From: Pontibacter ruber
GTDB taxonomy: Bacteria > Bacteroidota > Bacteroidia > Cytophagales > Hymenobacteraceae
Assembly (NCBI RefSeq): GCF_023630205.1
Contig: NZ_JALPRR010000003.1
Coordinates: forward strand, 682,001 to 746,000
Reading direction: 5' to 3'
DNA: 64,000 bases
Shown here: piece by piece, positions 1 through 8,382 of the stretch
How positions within the stretch are numbered: position 1 is the stretch's first letter
Layout of the letters: every line of letters begins with the position of its first letter
Notes under the pieces: generated by a model
What the model saw: the letters and a program-made list of their open reading frames with translations, nothing else
Told to the model about the DNA's origin: nothing
Databases searched by the model: none
Position numbers and translations under genes: made by a program

Positions 1-1
1 T

Positions 2-697
2 CACTTTTCACCGGAAAAAGAACTGGCAGAGGCCCAAAGTATGGCGGGAGCCGCAAAAGAGGCGGGGCTAACGCACGTGATCTGGTCTACGCTGGAGGAT
101 ACCCGCAAGTGGGTGCCGCTGGACGACAACCGCATGCCCACGTTGCAGGGCAAGTATAAAGTACCGCACTTTGATGCCAAAGGCGAGGCCGACCACTTTT
201 TCACGGATATGGGTGTGCCAACTACTTTCCTGAGAGCCTCTTTTTATTGGGATAATTTCATCTATTTTGGGATGGGACCAAAAAAGGGACCTGATGGCAA
301 GCTATACCTTACCTTGCCCATGGGTGATAAAAAGATGGCCGGCATTGCCAGCGAAGACATAGGAAAGTGCGCTTATGGTATTTTGAAGAAGGGAGAAGAA
401 TTAATTGGTAAAACCGTTGGTGTGGCCGGCGAACAGCTTACCGGGCAGGAGATGGCCGAAAAATTTAGCAAAGCTCTCGGGCAGGAGGTGCTGTATAACA
501 GTATATCCCCTGAGACCTTTCGCAGTTTTGGCTTCCCGGGAGCCGATGATCTGGGCAACATGTTTCAGTTTTACCGCGATTTTGATGAGGTTTGCAACAG
601 TGTTCGGGATGTTACCTTCTCAAAAGAACTCAACCCGGAGTTAAAATCTTTTGACGAGTGGCTGTCTGAAAACGCAAAACGCATACCTTTAGAATAA
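2..697 (+). CDS. NmrA/SDR-family NAD(P)-binding protein, 5'-truncated
   Basis: C-terminal 231 codons of an NmrA-like atypical short-chain dehydrogenase. The reading frame is open to the window edge, so the first codons and the N-terminal GxxGxxG dinucleotide loop lie outside. What remains has the NmrA-type core: a strand with STLEDTRKW, then KYKVPHFDAKGEADHFF, where the Lys suits the family's substrate or cofactor site, then TFLRASFYWDN and the GIASEDIGK stretch typical of NmrA proteins. Such proteins sense NAD(P) redox state or reduce small carbonyl substrates; substrate unknown. A methyltransferase gene follows 29 bp downstream on the same strand, so co-transcription is plausible. Family confident, role not. 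Confidence 0.8.
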   Translation, partial: HFSPEKELAEAQSMAGAAKEAGLTHVIWSTLEDTRKWVPLDDNRMPTLQGKYKVPHFDAKGEADHFFTDMGVPTTFLRASFYWDNFIYFGMGPKKGPDGKLYLTLPMGDKKMAGIASEDIGKCAYGILKKGEELIGKTVGVAGEQLTGQEMAEKFSKALGQEVLYNSISPETFRSFGFPGADDLGNMFQFYRDFDEVCNSVRDVTFSKELNPELKSFDEWLSENAKRIPLE

Positions 698-726
698 TCA
701 AACACCGACCCTATATCCACTATCAC

Positions 727-1536
727 ATGTCTGCCGCTGATAACTACATCGAATTAAACAGGCGCTCCTGGAACGCGCGCACTGATTTTCATGTGAAGTC
801 TGACTTTTACGATGTCGAAGGCTTCCTGAAAGGCAATACCTCGCTTAAGGAGATCGAGCTGAATTTGCTGGGTGACCTGCAGGGGAAAAGCCTGCTGCAC
901 CTGCAGTGCCATTTCGGGCAGGATACCCTCTCACTGGGCAGGATGGGTGCCCAGGTAACCGGTGTTGATCTTTCGGATAAGGCCATCAGCCAGGCAAATG
1001 AACTGGCGCACAAGGCAGGCATACCGGCAGACTTTATCTGCTGCGACCTTTACGACCTTCCGCAGCACCTCGACAAGCAGTTTGATATCGTGTTCACCAG
1101 CTACGGCACCATCGGCTGGCTACCCGACCTGCAGAAATGGGGGCAGATCATTTCCAGGTTCCTGAAGCCGGGCGGCAGGTTTGTTTTTGTCGAGTTCCAT
1201 CCTGTGGTCTGGATGTTCGACGACAACTTTAAAACAGTCAAGTATAACTACTTCAACGAGGGGCCGATCATAGAAACAGGCAATGGAACCTATGCCGACA
1301 GAGATGCGCCTATTGCGCTGGAATGTGTAACCTGGAATCACCCTCTTAGTGAAGTGTTAAACAGCCTGATCGGAAATGGGCTTGAGATCAACGCTTTCGA
1401 AGAGTTTGACTATTCTCCTTTCAACTGCTTTAATGAAACCATTGAAGTTGGGTCGGGCAAGTATCGCATAAAACATCTTGGCAACAGAATACCTATGGTA
1501 TATGCCTTGGTTGCTACTAAGAAAAGTGAAAATTAA
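727..1536 (+). CDS. class I SAM-dependent methyltransferase
   Basis: A 269-residue cytosolic protein with a Rossmann-type methyltransferase core. Motif I is LLHLQCHFGQDTLSLG (about residues 56-71), followed by the acidic VTGVDLS strand end (motif II), FICCDLYDLP (motif III) and FDIVFTSYGTIGWLPD (motif IV). LKPGGRFVFVEFHPV follows as the post-IV segment. The motif I variant LHLQCHFGQDT is shared by a subgroup of small-molecule methyltransferases in Bacteroidota and Actinobacteria. Nothing here identifies the substrate. It starts 29 bp after the NmrA-like gene. The next 786 bp hold no convincing gene. Confidence 0.85.
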   Translation: MSAADNYIELNRRSWNARTDFHVKSDFYDVEGFLKGNTSLKEIELNLLGDLQGKSLLHLQCHFGQDTLSLGRMGAQVTGVDLSDKAISQANELAHKAGIPADFICCDLYDLPQHLDKQFDIVFTSYGTIGWLPDLQKWGQIISRFLKPGGRFVFVEFHPVVWMFDDNFKTVKYNYFNEGPIIETGNGTYADRDAPIALECVTWNHPLSEVLNSLIGNGLEINAFEEFDYSPFNCFNETIEVGSGKYRIKHLGNRIPMVYALVATKKSEN

Positions 1537-2322
1537 CATTACTCAACCCAATAGTTAGTTGAGGCTTTTCGCACATGTCCCATCTACAAATCTGTACTGG
1601 CCTTTATTCCCATGTCCACATCTCCTAAAACTTATAGATCGGAATTTTTATATACTTTTTCTCATATTGCCAATTCGTGAAATTTTGAATGCTTTTCTTT
1701 GCTTTTGTTTACTTTTGTCTATTATTTATTAAGAATATCTAATTATATCATATGTAAAAAAGCAATATTTCTACACTATTTGTTATGGTACTTTTATCTT
1801 ATTTTAAAGTTAATCTACTTGAAACAAAAGTAAAAATGAGAACTATGCTAATTTAAACCGTATAGGTTAGTATATGACGCAGAACTAGATTCGGTATGTA
1901 CTTAGTGCGTTGTGGTGAATACACAAAGCAAAGAAATGCTTGTTACAGTCAAATTATTTTAAACCTTGATTACACCAGTACCCTTCGTCGATACCTGCAG
2001 TTAAGCTCCTTATCTAATGGAGTTGAAGGTATACCTACCTGTTAAGATCAGACCATAAACAACATCTTAATTTGAAATCCTAGTTTATTCTACTTGGTCT
2101 GCAAGTAAAAACTTGCGTGGATTAATATCCAGGATTTTCTAACCTCTTTACCTTTCTCGATAAGCTTATTAAAGCTTAGCACCACAATAGTGTGCTGGGC
2201 CTTGCGCCCCACGGACAATGATTATGCAGAAATCATTGGAGAGGCACTGCATTGCCGAATTTTTAACCACAATTCTATAATCCAATCATTTCAATCATTT
2301 TCAAACTTTAACATTCACATTT
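1537..2322. other. AT-rich intergenic region with several hairpins
   Basis: No convincing gene. The first half (to about 1870) is strongly AT-rich and includes one TATACTT heptamer near 1652. The second half carries several short perfect inverted repeats, listed separately at 2101-2238. Short open frames here have no family features or plausible start context. No transposase remnant is visible. Confidence 0.6.
2101..2238 (+). promoter_or_regulatory. Candidate structured leader or small RNA upstream of secreted protein
   Basis: Four perfect hairpins lie within 138 bases: 2101-2116 (GCAAGT, loop AAAA), 2118-2131 (TGGAT, loop TAAT), 2161-2178 (TAAGCTT, loop ATTA) and 2216-2238 (CAATGATT, loop of seven). 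The last ends 84 bases before the secreted-protein start. Closely spaced stems suggest a structured 5' leader or an independent RNA, but AT-rich DNA makes short palindromes easily and no known riboswitch core is recognised. Confidence 0.3.
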
Positions 2323-2766
2323 ATGAAAGCAAAAGTTTTAAGTTTCGCCATCGCGCTTATTGCGTTGTTTAATTTCAATAGTGCCTTTGCACAGAGTCCT
2401 CATTTTGTGCAAGACCCATGCGTTAGTTCGTCTTTAGATGCCATTGTGTTCAAAGTTGCAGGGCTTGGTAATGATGCAATTATTGCCACATTCTCAGGAG
2501 AAGTCTGGTGTGAAAACCCTGCTGATAAAGATGATGTTCCTGCGTGGGAGTCTAAGGATATAACACAAAGGCTAAAGCCGATAGGTACTGATGAAAATGG
2601 TAACTATGTATTTGCACTTGAGACATGTAACAACAGATGGGATCTAAGAGGCGTGCAAAACGGAACTTTGACTATCTATGATCCTAGTGACAGAAGCACA
2701 CCACTAGATTCATACACTTTCTCAGGTACTCATTTAGCTTCTGATGCCTGCAAGTTTATCAGATAG
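2323..2766 (+). CDS. Small secreted protein of unknown function
   Basis: A 147-residue protein with a clear Sec signal peptide: MKAK, a hydrophobic stretch and a likely cut after NSAFA, leaving QSPHFV at the N-terminus. The mature part has four cysteines (in DPCVSS, VWCENP, LETCNN and DACKFI), enough for two disulfides, so it is probably periplasmic or extracellular. The chain looks beta-rich with an immunoglobulin-like feel (YVFALETCNNRWDLRG, NGTLTIYDPSD), but I recognise no family. It is monocistronic, with a hairpin-rich leader before it and a strong hairpin after it. Its DNA is AT-richer than the methyltransferase gene upstream. A TonB-type receptor gene follows 183 bp on. Confidence 0.75.
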   Translation: MKAKVLSFAIALIALFNFNSAFAQSPHFVQDPCVSSSLDAIVFKVAGLGNDAIIATFSGEVWCENPADKDDVPAWESKDITQRLKPIGTDENGNYVFALETCNNRWDLRGVQNGTLTIYDPSDRSTPLDSYTFSGTHLASDACKFIR

Positions 2767-2791
2767 CATTTGAGTTTCTAGTGTGTTAAAA

Positions 2792-2813
2792 GGCCGGAGC
2801 TTATGTTCCGGCC
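2792..2813 (+). terminator. Rho-independent-like terminator after secreted protein gene
   Basis: Nine-pair stem GGCCGGAGC / GTTCCGGCC, one pair being G-T, with loop TTAT, 25 bases past the stop codon. The T run after it is weak (CTTCACTTT). Confidence 0.7.
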
Positions 2814-2949
2814 CTTCACTTTATACAAGAGGGAAGCATCATCTTACTTGTGCTACACAAATGACGGGCAAAACAAGTGTTATTAGCCATTTGCCTACTA
2901 CGCTATGATTAGGGAACAATAGAACTTACTTGGAACTGCGCTATCCATT

Positions 2950-5331
2950 ATGCGAAAATTGCTACTGTTCCTTTTCACTAGCATTGCAGCCAGCATTACT
3001 CTGGCACAGGTTCCTGTTCAAACGGGTGTGGCTACTTCTCTTATCAAAGGCACGGTGATAGATTCTGCCACGCAAATTCCCCTTGGCTATGTAACGGTAG
3101 TGGTACAGAAAGTCGGGAAAAGTGAGGCTGTCAAAAGTACCCTTACCGACGAAAGCGGTGATTTTATGATAAGCGATCTTACACCAAAACAGTACCAGCT
3201 CACACTTTCTTACATAGGCTATAAAACAAAAACATTGCCCCTGCCAGCCCTGGGCATTCAAACTACTATTGATCTGGATACCATTGGCCTTGCTACCAAA
3301 GCCACTCAACTCCAGGAGGTACAGATAACAACAACGGTACCTCTTGTAGAACAAAGCATTGACAAGATCACCTATAATGTGGAGGTTGACCCGGAGGTTG
3401 ATATCCTCAATTCGCTGGATATGCTACGCAAGGTGCCGCTGCTGACAGTGAACGCTGAAGATAACCTGCAAATCAACGGCAAGAGCAATTTGAAGATTCT
3501 GTTAAATGGCAAACATTCCTCCCTCTTTTCAGGTAACACAAGTGAAATCCTTAAGATGCTTCCTGCCAATTCTATCAAAAAAGTTGAGGTGATCACAAGC
3601 CCATCTTCTAGGTATGAGGCTGAAGGGGTAGGGGGCATCATCAACATCATTACTCACAAAAAAAGTATCAGAGGGTACAACGGATCTGTTAACATGAGGG
3701 CAGCAAACCCTGAAACTTATAATATGGGCGCTTCCCTGCTTTTAACAGCTGGTAAGTTCAATTTTTCCGGATTGTATAGTAATAGTTATAGTAACAGCCC
3801 GAATCAACGCAGCACCTTTTACAGATTAGATAAGATGCAGGGAAACAAGCTGGAGCAGACAGCAGAGGGCAAAAGCGAAAGTACATCACAAATCATAGGC
3901 AGCGAATTGACTTATGATCCTGGTCAGTTTGACCACTTTGTAGCTTCTTTCAATATTAACAGAAACAGCAGCAACAATTACCAGGCACAGTATGTGGAGC
4001 AACATAATGCTGCAGGGGAAATGTCAGAAGCATACCAGAACCTAAATAGAGGTGATAATAACGGTCAAGGGAAGGATATAAACCTGGACTACCAGCGCAG
4101 CTTCAGTAAGAACAACCAACAGCAACTTTCCCTGTCTTTGAACCTGGTTAACACTGGCAACCAGAACTCAGGTGACTTTACGTTGCAACCACTGCTCAAC
4201 TATACCAGCCAGGAGAGCATGAACAACTACGACGATGATTTAAAAGAATACAACCTGAAGGCCGACTACACGCAGCCTTTAGGTAAACAAACACTGGATT
4301 TGGGTATAAAATCTACCTTCGAAAAGAGCAGTAGTGACTATTACTATAAGGACCTGGACCAGGAAACAGGTATTTTTCAGCTTGACTTCAGCCAGAGCAA
4401 CAGCTTCAGTTACCGGGAGAGCATCAATGCTGCTTATGCCTCTCTGAACTTTAAAAGGAGCAAATGGGGGCTTAGAGCAGGCTTGCGGTACGAGGGGACA
4501 AGGCTAAAGGCTGAGTTTCGGTCGTCAGGTACCAGTACGGAACAGCAGTACTATAACCTGTTCCCTAATATTACATTATCACGCATGCTGAAAGAAAGTG
4601 GGACCCTAAATTTGTCCTTCAGCCAGCGCATACAGCGCCCCGGCCTCTATGATCTCAACCCTTATGTAGACCTGACTGACCCGTTGAACATCAGTTATGG
4701 CAATCCTGAACTCAAGCCGGCCACCAGCCACGTATTTCAAATCGATTACAACAATTATGTGAAGAGCACTTCTTTTAACGCTAATCTATTCTGTAACTTT
4801 ACTCATAATGCTATTGAGCAATTCACTGTTTTGGGAGAGGATTCCGTTGCGCGCACTACGTATGGCAACACTGGCCGGGGCCAGAACTACGGCCTATCAA
4901 TAAGCGGAGGCACCAGCTTAGCCAAGAAATTAAATATTAACCTGAATAGTAGTGCTCAGTATGTTAAATACACGAGTATGATAAATGGGGAACAGGGGAA
5001 GAGTGCGGGCTTTACCTATACTATTCAGAGTACTGCCAGTTATCAGTTTAGTAAAGGCTGGCGTGCCAATGGTAGTATAAATTATAATTCTCCTAATGTC
5101 ATGTTACAGGGAACATCAGCAGGTTATACTGCCAGCAATATTTCAGTAAAGAAGGACTTCCTGAAGAACAACAAAGCAAGTATAAGTTTCTCTATACGTA
5201 ACCCTTTCCAGAAGTATAGGCGCTCTACCAGCGAAGTTAAAGGGCTTACTTTTTACCAGTTCCGGGAATCGTATACTGTAACCCGCCAGTTTAACCTTGC
5301 CTTTAATTACCGTTTCGGTAAACTTCAGTAA
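2950..5331 (+). CDS. TonB-dependent receptor-like outer membrane beta-barrel protein
   Basis: A 793-residue outer membrane protein with signal peptide (MRKLLLFLF...LAQ). Residues about 30-110 form a carboxypeptidase-regulatory-like domain (IKGTVIDSATQIPLGYVTV, LTLSYIGYKT). Residues about 130-235 form a TonB plug-like domain with ILLNGKHSSLF, IKKVEVITSPSSRYEAEG and VGGIINIITHKK. The rest is the barrel of the Bacteroidota outer-membrane family (OMP_b-brl_3), rich in alternating strands. Ligand is unknown: there is no neighbouring SusD, sigma or anti-sigma gene. No terminator is visible before the convergent glycosyltransferase gene 72 bp further on. Confidence 0.88.
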   Translation: MRKLLLFLFTSIAASITLAQVPVQTGVATSLIKGTVIDSATQIPLGYVTVVVQKVGKSEAVKSTLTDESGDFMISDLTPKQYQLTLSYIGYKTKTLPLPALGIQTTIDLDTIGLATKATQLQEVQITTTVPLVEQSIDKITYNVEVDPEVDILNSLDMLRKVPLLTVNAEDNLQINGKSNLKILLNGKHSSLFSGNTSEILKMLPANSIKKVEVITSPSSRYEAEGVGGIINIITHKKSIRGYNGSVNMRAANPETYNMGASLLLTAGKFNFSGLYSNSYSNSPNQRSTFYRLDKMQGNKLEQTAEGKSESTSQIIGSELTYDPGQFDHFVASFNINRNSSNNYQAQYVEQHNAAGEMSEAYQNLNRGDNNGQGKDINLDYQRSFSKNNQQQLSLSLNLVNTGNQNSGDFTLQPLLNYTSQESMNNYDDDLKEYNLKADYTQPLGKQTLDLGIKSTFEKSSSDYYYKDLDQETGIFQLDFSQSNSFSYRESINAAYASLNFKRSKWGLRAGLRYEGTRLKAEFRSSGTSTEQQYYNLFPNITLSRMLKESGTLNLSFSQRIQRPGLYDLNPYVDLTDPLNISYGNPELKPATSHVFQIDYNNYVKSTSFNANLFCNFTHNAIEQFTVLGEDSVARTTYGNTGRGQNYGLSISGGTSLAKKLNINLNSSAQYVKYTSMINGEQGKSAGFTYTIQSTASYQFSKGWRANGSINYNSPNVMLQGTSAGYTASNISVKKDFLKNNKASISFSIRNPFQKYRRSTSEVKGLTFYQFRESYTVTRQFNLAFNYRFGKLQ

Positions 5332-5403
5332 TGAACACATCAAAGCTAAAGGTTACAGGTGCACAGCAACCTATAGGAAGCCGTGATCTCAAGAAAACTA
5401 TAC

Positions 5404-6735
5404 TTACTTTACCAGCTTCTTAATCACCTCCGCCAGTTCACCTGTCAGCTCCCTTCTCGAAAACTGTGAGTGGTTGATCAAAGGCAGGTCCAGGTTCGAG
5501 TTGATCTTCCAGGCTTTGCTCATCTGCGTCATATGGTCGAGCATGAGGTCGTAAGCAGTGTAGTGGAAGAGACGACCGGCGCCACATTCGTCTATGATAC
5601 GGTCGGTGTCGGAGTGCACAGGGCCCAGGCATACGATCGGTTTGTTCGACGCCAGGTACTCAAACAACTTGCCCGGTACGTTGGCAAACACGCTTGGCAC
5701 ATCGGCAATGGCCAGCAGCAGCACTGTGCTCTGCATCAGGTATTTAATGGCCTGGTCGTGCGGCACGTAAGGTATAAACTCCGTAACGCCCAGCAACCCC
5801 GCTTTCTCGATCTGGTGCTTCACACCCTCCGATACTTTGCCAACAAAGCGCAACTTGTAGTTGATTTCGCTGTGCACCGACATCAGGTGCGCGATCACCT
5901 TCAGAAACACATCAATGTTGTAGGTCTCTGTGATGGTACCTGTGTAAGTGATCAGGAATGTATCCTGAGGCGGCTCTGACGGATAGATAAAATCATCTTC
6001 ATCATAGCCGTTCGGTATCACGTGGATCTTGTTAGGATTTATATGAGCAGGTTTGTTCAGGAACAAACGCTTGGTGTCTTCGCTTGTCACGATCACAGCG
6101 TCAGCCTGCTCCAGCACCTGCCGTTCATACTTCTGGTCCAGGCGTTTGGCCAGCGGCGTATGGTACAACTGGTCGTAGTAGTGGATGTTGGTCCAGGGGT
6201 CGCGCAGGTCGGCGATCCATTTTACGTTATACTTTTTGCGCAGCTTTAGCCCGATCAGTTGGGTAGAGTGCGGCGGGCTGGTGGTAAGTATGGCTTTATA
6301 CTTGCCGTCCTGCAGCAGTGCTTCCGCCTTTTTCAAGGCGTGCTTGTTCCAGCCCACGCGGGCATCGGGTATAAACAAATTGCCCCGCACAAACTTAAAC
6401 AACTTGTCTACCACGGTGTCTTTGGCCTTCTGGTTGGCAAAGCCGCTGTAAGGGATCTCTTTTTTGCCGGACAGCTTCTTGTAGTACTCGAAAGGTTCAG
6501 ATGTGGCCGTGCGGTAAACCTCCAGCTCCTGCGGAACTTCGTTTAGGAAAGTATTGTCAAGAAGAGGGTAGGAGGCCTGTTTTTCATCTACCGTCAGTAC
6601 AGTCGGGCGTACGCCAAAGGTAGGCAGGTGCTTCACAAATTTAAGCCCACGCTGTACGCCTGGTCCGCCGGAAGGTGGCCAGTAATAAGAAATATAAAGC
6701 AGGTTTAATAAGTCTTGTTGTTCCAATTCTGTCAC
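5404..6735 (-). CDS. Glycosyltransferase, GT4-like
   Basis: A 443-residue GT-B-fold glycosyltransferase. The N-terminal domain has ISYYWPPSGGPGVQRGLKFVKHL, the donor-loop form seen in WcaI/WbuB-like GT4 enzymes, then ILTTSPPHSTQLIGLKL and WIADLRDPWTN. The C-terminal domain has VIPNGYDEDDF, ITYTGTI and LLLLAIADVPSVFANVPGKLFEYLASNKPIVCLGP, where the Glu of KLFEYL matches the family's conserved E. It would transfer a sugar from a nucleotide sugar to a surface glycan. It stands alone, 23 kb from the main polysaccharide locus. A TANNTTTG-type -7 element lies 18 bases upstream on the minus strand. Confidence 0.85.
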   Translation of the reverse strand: MTELEQQDLLNLLYISYYWPPSGGPGVQRGLKFVKHLPTFGVRPTVLTVDEKQASYPLLDNTFLNEVPQELEVYRTATSEPFEYYKKLSGKKEIPYSGFANQKAKDTVVDKLFKFVRGNLFIPDARVGWNKHALKKAEALLQDGKYKAILTTSPPHSTQLIGLKLRKKYNVKWIADLRDPWTNIHYYDQLYHTPLAKRLDQKYERQVLEQADAVIVTSEDTKRLFLNKPAHINPNKIHVIPNGYDEDDFIYPSEPPQDTFLITYTGTITETYNIDVFLKVIAHLMSVHSEINYKLRFVGKVSEGVKHQIEKAGLLGVTEFIPYVPHDQAIKYLMQSTVLLLAIADVPSVFANVPGKLFEYLASNKPIVCLGPVHSDTDRIIDECGAGRLFHYTAYDLMLDHMTQMSKAWKINSNLDLPLINHSQFSRRELTGELAEVIKKLVK

Positions 6736-6752
6736 GCGGTTATCTGAACTCC

Positions 6753-6760
6753 CAAATATA
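6753..6760 (-). promoter_or_regulatory. Candidate -7 element for glycosyltransferase gene
   Basis: CAAATATA on the plus strand reads TATATTTG on the minus strand, a full match to the Bacteroidota -7 consensus TANNTTTG, 18 bases before the start codon. No TTTG is seen at the expected -33 spacing, so support is partial. Confidence 0.35.
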
Positions 6761-6884
6761 AAAATATTCTGCCAGTAAGGCTTTACGCGCCGCAGTTGTT
6801 GCTGTTGTATGGCCGTAAAATTTCAGTTTTTGAAGTATAAAACAGCCGACAGAAGATTGGCAAGAACCATACTTACAGCCACCC

Positions 6885-6921
6885 ATTCATAATTCGTAAT
6901 TTGTAATTCATAATTAATTAA
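6885..6921. repeat. AT-rich heptad-like repeat, AATTCATAATT family
   Basis: Tandem degenerate units of the form AATTCATAATT / AATTCGTAATT / AATTTGTAATT. The same word family recurs around smpB at 55802-55917. It lies directly before the ffh promoter region. Such dispersed short repeats are seen in many bacterial genomes; no function is assigned. Confidence 0.6.
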
Positions 6922-6931
6922 GATTTATACT

Positions 6932-6939
6932 TATTTTTG
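6932..6939 (+). promoter_or_regulatory. Candidate -7 element for ffh
   Basis: TATTTTTG matches TANNTTTG and ends 21 bases before the ffh start codon. A TTTG at 6900-6903 is 28 bases upstream, longer than the usual 19-21, so the -33 box is doubtful. Confidence 0.4.
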
Positions 6940-6960
6940 TAGGTAAATCCAGAAAAGAAG

Positions 6961-8295
6961 ATGTTTGATAATTTAAGTAACAAACTTGACCGCGCCTTTA
7001 AAACGCTGAAAGGCCAGGGAAGCATTACCGAGATCAACGTTGCACAGACCATTAAAGAGGTACGCCGTGCCCTTGTGGATGCCGACGTAAACTATAAAGT
7101 TGCCAAAACTGTAACCGACAAGATCAAAGACGAGGCCATGGGCCGCGACGTACTGATTGCTGTTTCTCCGGGACAGCTGATGGTTAAGATCGTGTACGAG
7201 GAGCTTACCCAGTTGATGGGTGGCGAGAAGCAGGACATCAACCTGAAAGGTGATCCGGCTATCATCCTGATTGCGGGTCTGCAGGGTTCTGGTAAAACAA
7301 CCTTTACGGGCAAACTGGCCAATCACATCAAAAAGCAAGGCCGTAGCGTGCTGGTAGCTGCCTGCGATGTGTACCGTCCGGCGGCGATCAACCAGCTGCA
7401 GGTGCTGGCCGAGCAGGTTGGTGTAGAGGCGTATACTGAAATGGAAAACAAAAATCCGGTTCAGATTGCACTTAATGCCATTGAGCACGCCCGTAAAACA
7501 CATAAGAAAGTAGTAATCATCGACACCGCCGGTCGTCTGGCCGTGGACGAGGCGATGATGAAAGAGATAGCCGAGATCAAGGCAGCCGTGAAGCCAACCG
7601 AGACGCTGTTCGTGGTGGACTCCATGACAGGTCAGGATGCGGTAAACACAGCCAAGACCTTCAACGAGCGCATCAACTTCGATGGCGTGGTACTGACCAA
7701 GCTCGACGGTGATTCGCGTGGTGGTGCGGCCCTTTCTATCCGTGCCGTAGTAGAGAAACCGATCAAATTCATCTCTACCGGTGAGAAGATGGAAGCGCTT
7801 GATCTGTTCTACCCGGATCGTATGGCCCAGCGTATCCTTGGCATGGGTGACGTAATCTCCCTGGTAGAGCGCGCGCAGCAGGCATTTGACGAGGATGAAG
7901 CGAAGCGTATCAACAAGAAGATCCGTAAGAACCAGTTCAACTTCGACGACTTTCTGACGCAGCTGGAGCAGATCAAGAAAATGGGTGATATCAAAGACCT
8001 GGTAGGTATGATCCCGGGTGTTGGCAAAGCCCTGAAGGATGTGGAGATTGACGAGAATGCATTCAAGCCGATTGAAGCGATCATCAAATCGATGACACCA
8101 CAGGAACGTGAGAACCCGGATATGATCAGCGGCAGCCGCCGTGCGCGTATTGCCAAAGGTTCCGGTACCGACATTACGCAGGTAAACAACCTGATGAAGC
8201 AGTTTAACGACATGCGCAAAATGATGCGTTCGATGAACAAGATGGCTGGTCAGCGCGGAGGCCTGAGCAACCTGGCTAAAATGATGAAGCGCTAA
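6961..8295 (+). CDS. ffh: Signal recognition particle GTPase Ffh
   Basis: The 444-residue protein component of the signal recognition particle. It binds 4.5S RNA and the signal sequences of nascent membrane proteins and docks with FtsY. The N domain (helical, residues about 1-90) is followed by the G domain: P-loop GLQGSGKTT (about 105-113), DVYRPAA, DTAGRL (about 190) and TKLDGDSRGG (about 246). The methionine-rich M domain at the C-terminus has SGSRRARIAKGSGT, for RNA binding, and MRKMMRSMNKMAGQRGG. Length is typical. It is transcribed alone and ends in a 30-bp perfect hairpin. It lacks the AAGTATA heptamer that is common in most neighbouring genes. Confidence 0.98.
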   Translation: MFDNLSNKLDRAFKTLKGQGSITEINVAQTIKEVRRALVDADVNYKVAKTVTDKIKDEAMGRDVLIAVSPGQLMVKIVYEELTQLMGGEKQDINLKGDPAIILIAGLQGSGKTTFTGKLANHIKKQGRSVLVAACDVYRPAAINQLQVLAEQVGVEAYTEMENKNPVQIALNAIEHARKTHKKVVIIDTAGRLAVDEAMMKEIAEIKAAVKPTETLFVVDSMTGQDAVNTAKTFNERINFDGVVLTKLDGDSRGGAALSIRAVVEKPIKFISTGEKMEALDLFYPDRMAQRILGMGDVISLVERAQQAFDEDEAKRINKKIRKNQFNFDDFLTQLEQIKKMGDIKDLVGMIPGVGKALKDVEIDENAFKPIEAIIKSMTPQERENPDMISGSRRARIAKGSGTDITQVNNLMKQFNDMRKMMRSMNKMAGQRGGLSNLAKMMKR

Positions 8296-8302
8296 TTTAG
8301 TA

Positions 8303-8365
8303 GCACACCATAAAACAAGAGCGGCTATACTTCCAAAGTATAGCCGCTCTTGTTTTATGGTGTGC
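8303..8365. terminator. Very long perfect hairpin, bidirectional terminator
   Basis: Arms 8303-8332 and 8336-8365 are exact reverse complements, giving a 30-bp stem with a 3-base loop. The hairpin lies between the convergent ends of ffh and the minus-strand gene ending at 8383. A-rich and T-rich tracts inside the arms (AAAACAAGAG / CTCTTGTTTT) would supply the T run in either direction. Each arm carries one copy of the AAGTATA/TATACTT heptamer at the loop end. Confidence 0.85.
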
Positions 8366-8382
8366 AAACTTGCAAACTCTTT

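Noticed and set aside
2190..2372. Short open frame overlapping the secreted-protein start
   Set aside because: Different frame, no family features, in a hairpin-rich leader; the secreted protein with its signal peptide is far better supported.
6973..8367. Long open frame of 464 codons on the minus strand opposite ffh
   Set aside because: It lies wholly antisense to a certain core gene, has no recognisable domain, and its long openness follows from the codon bias of ffh.
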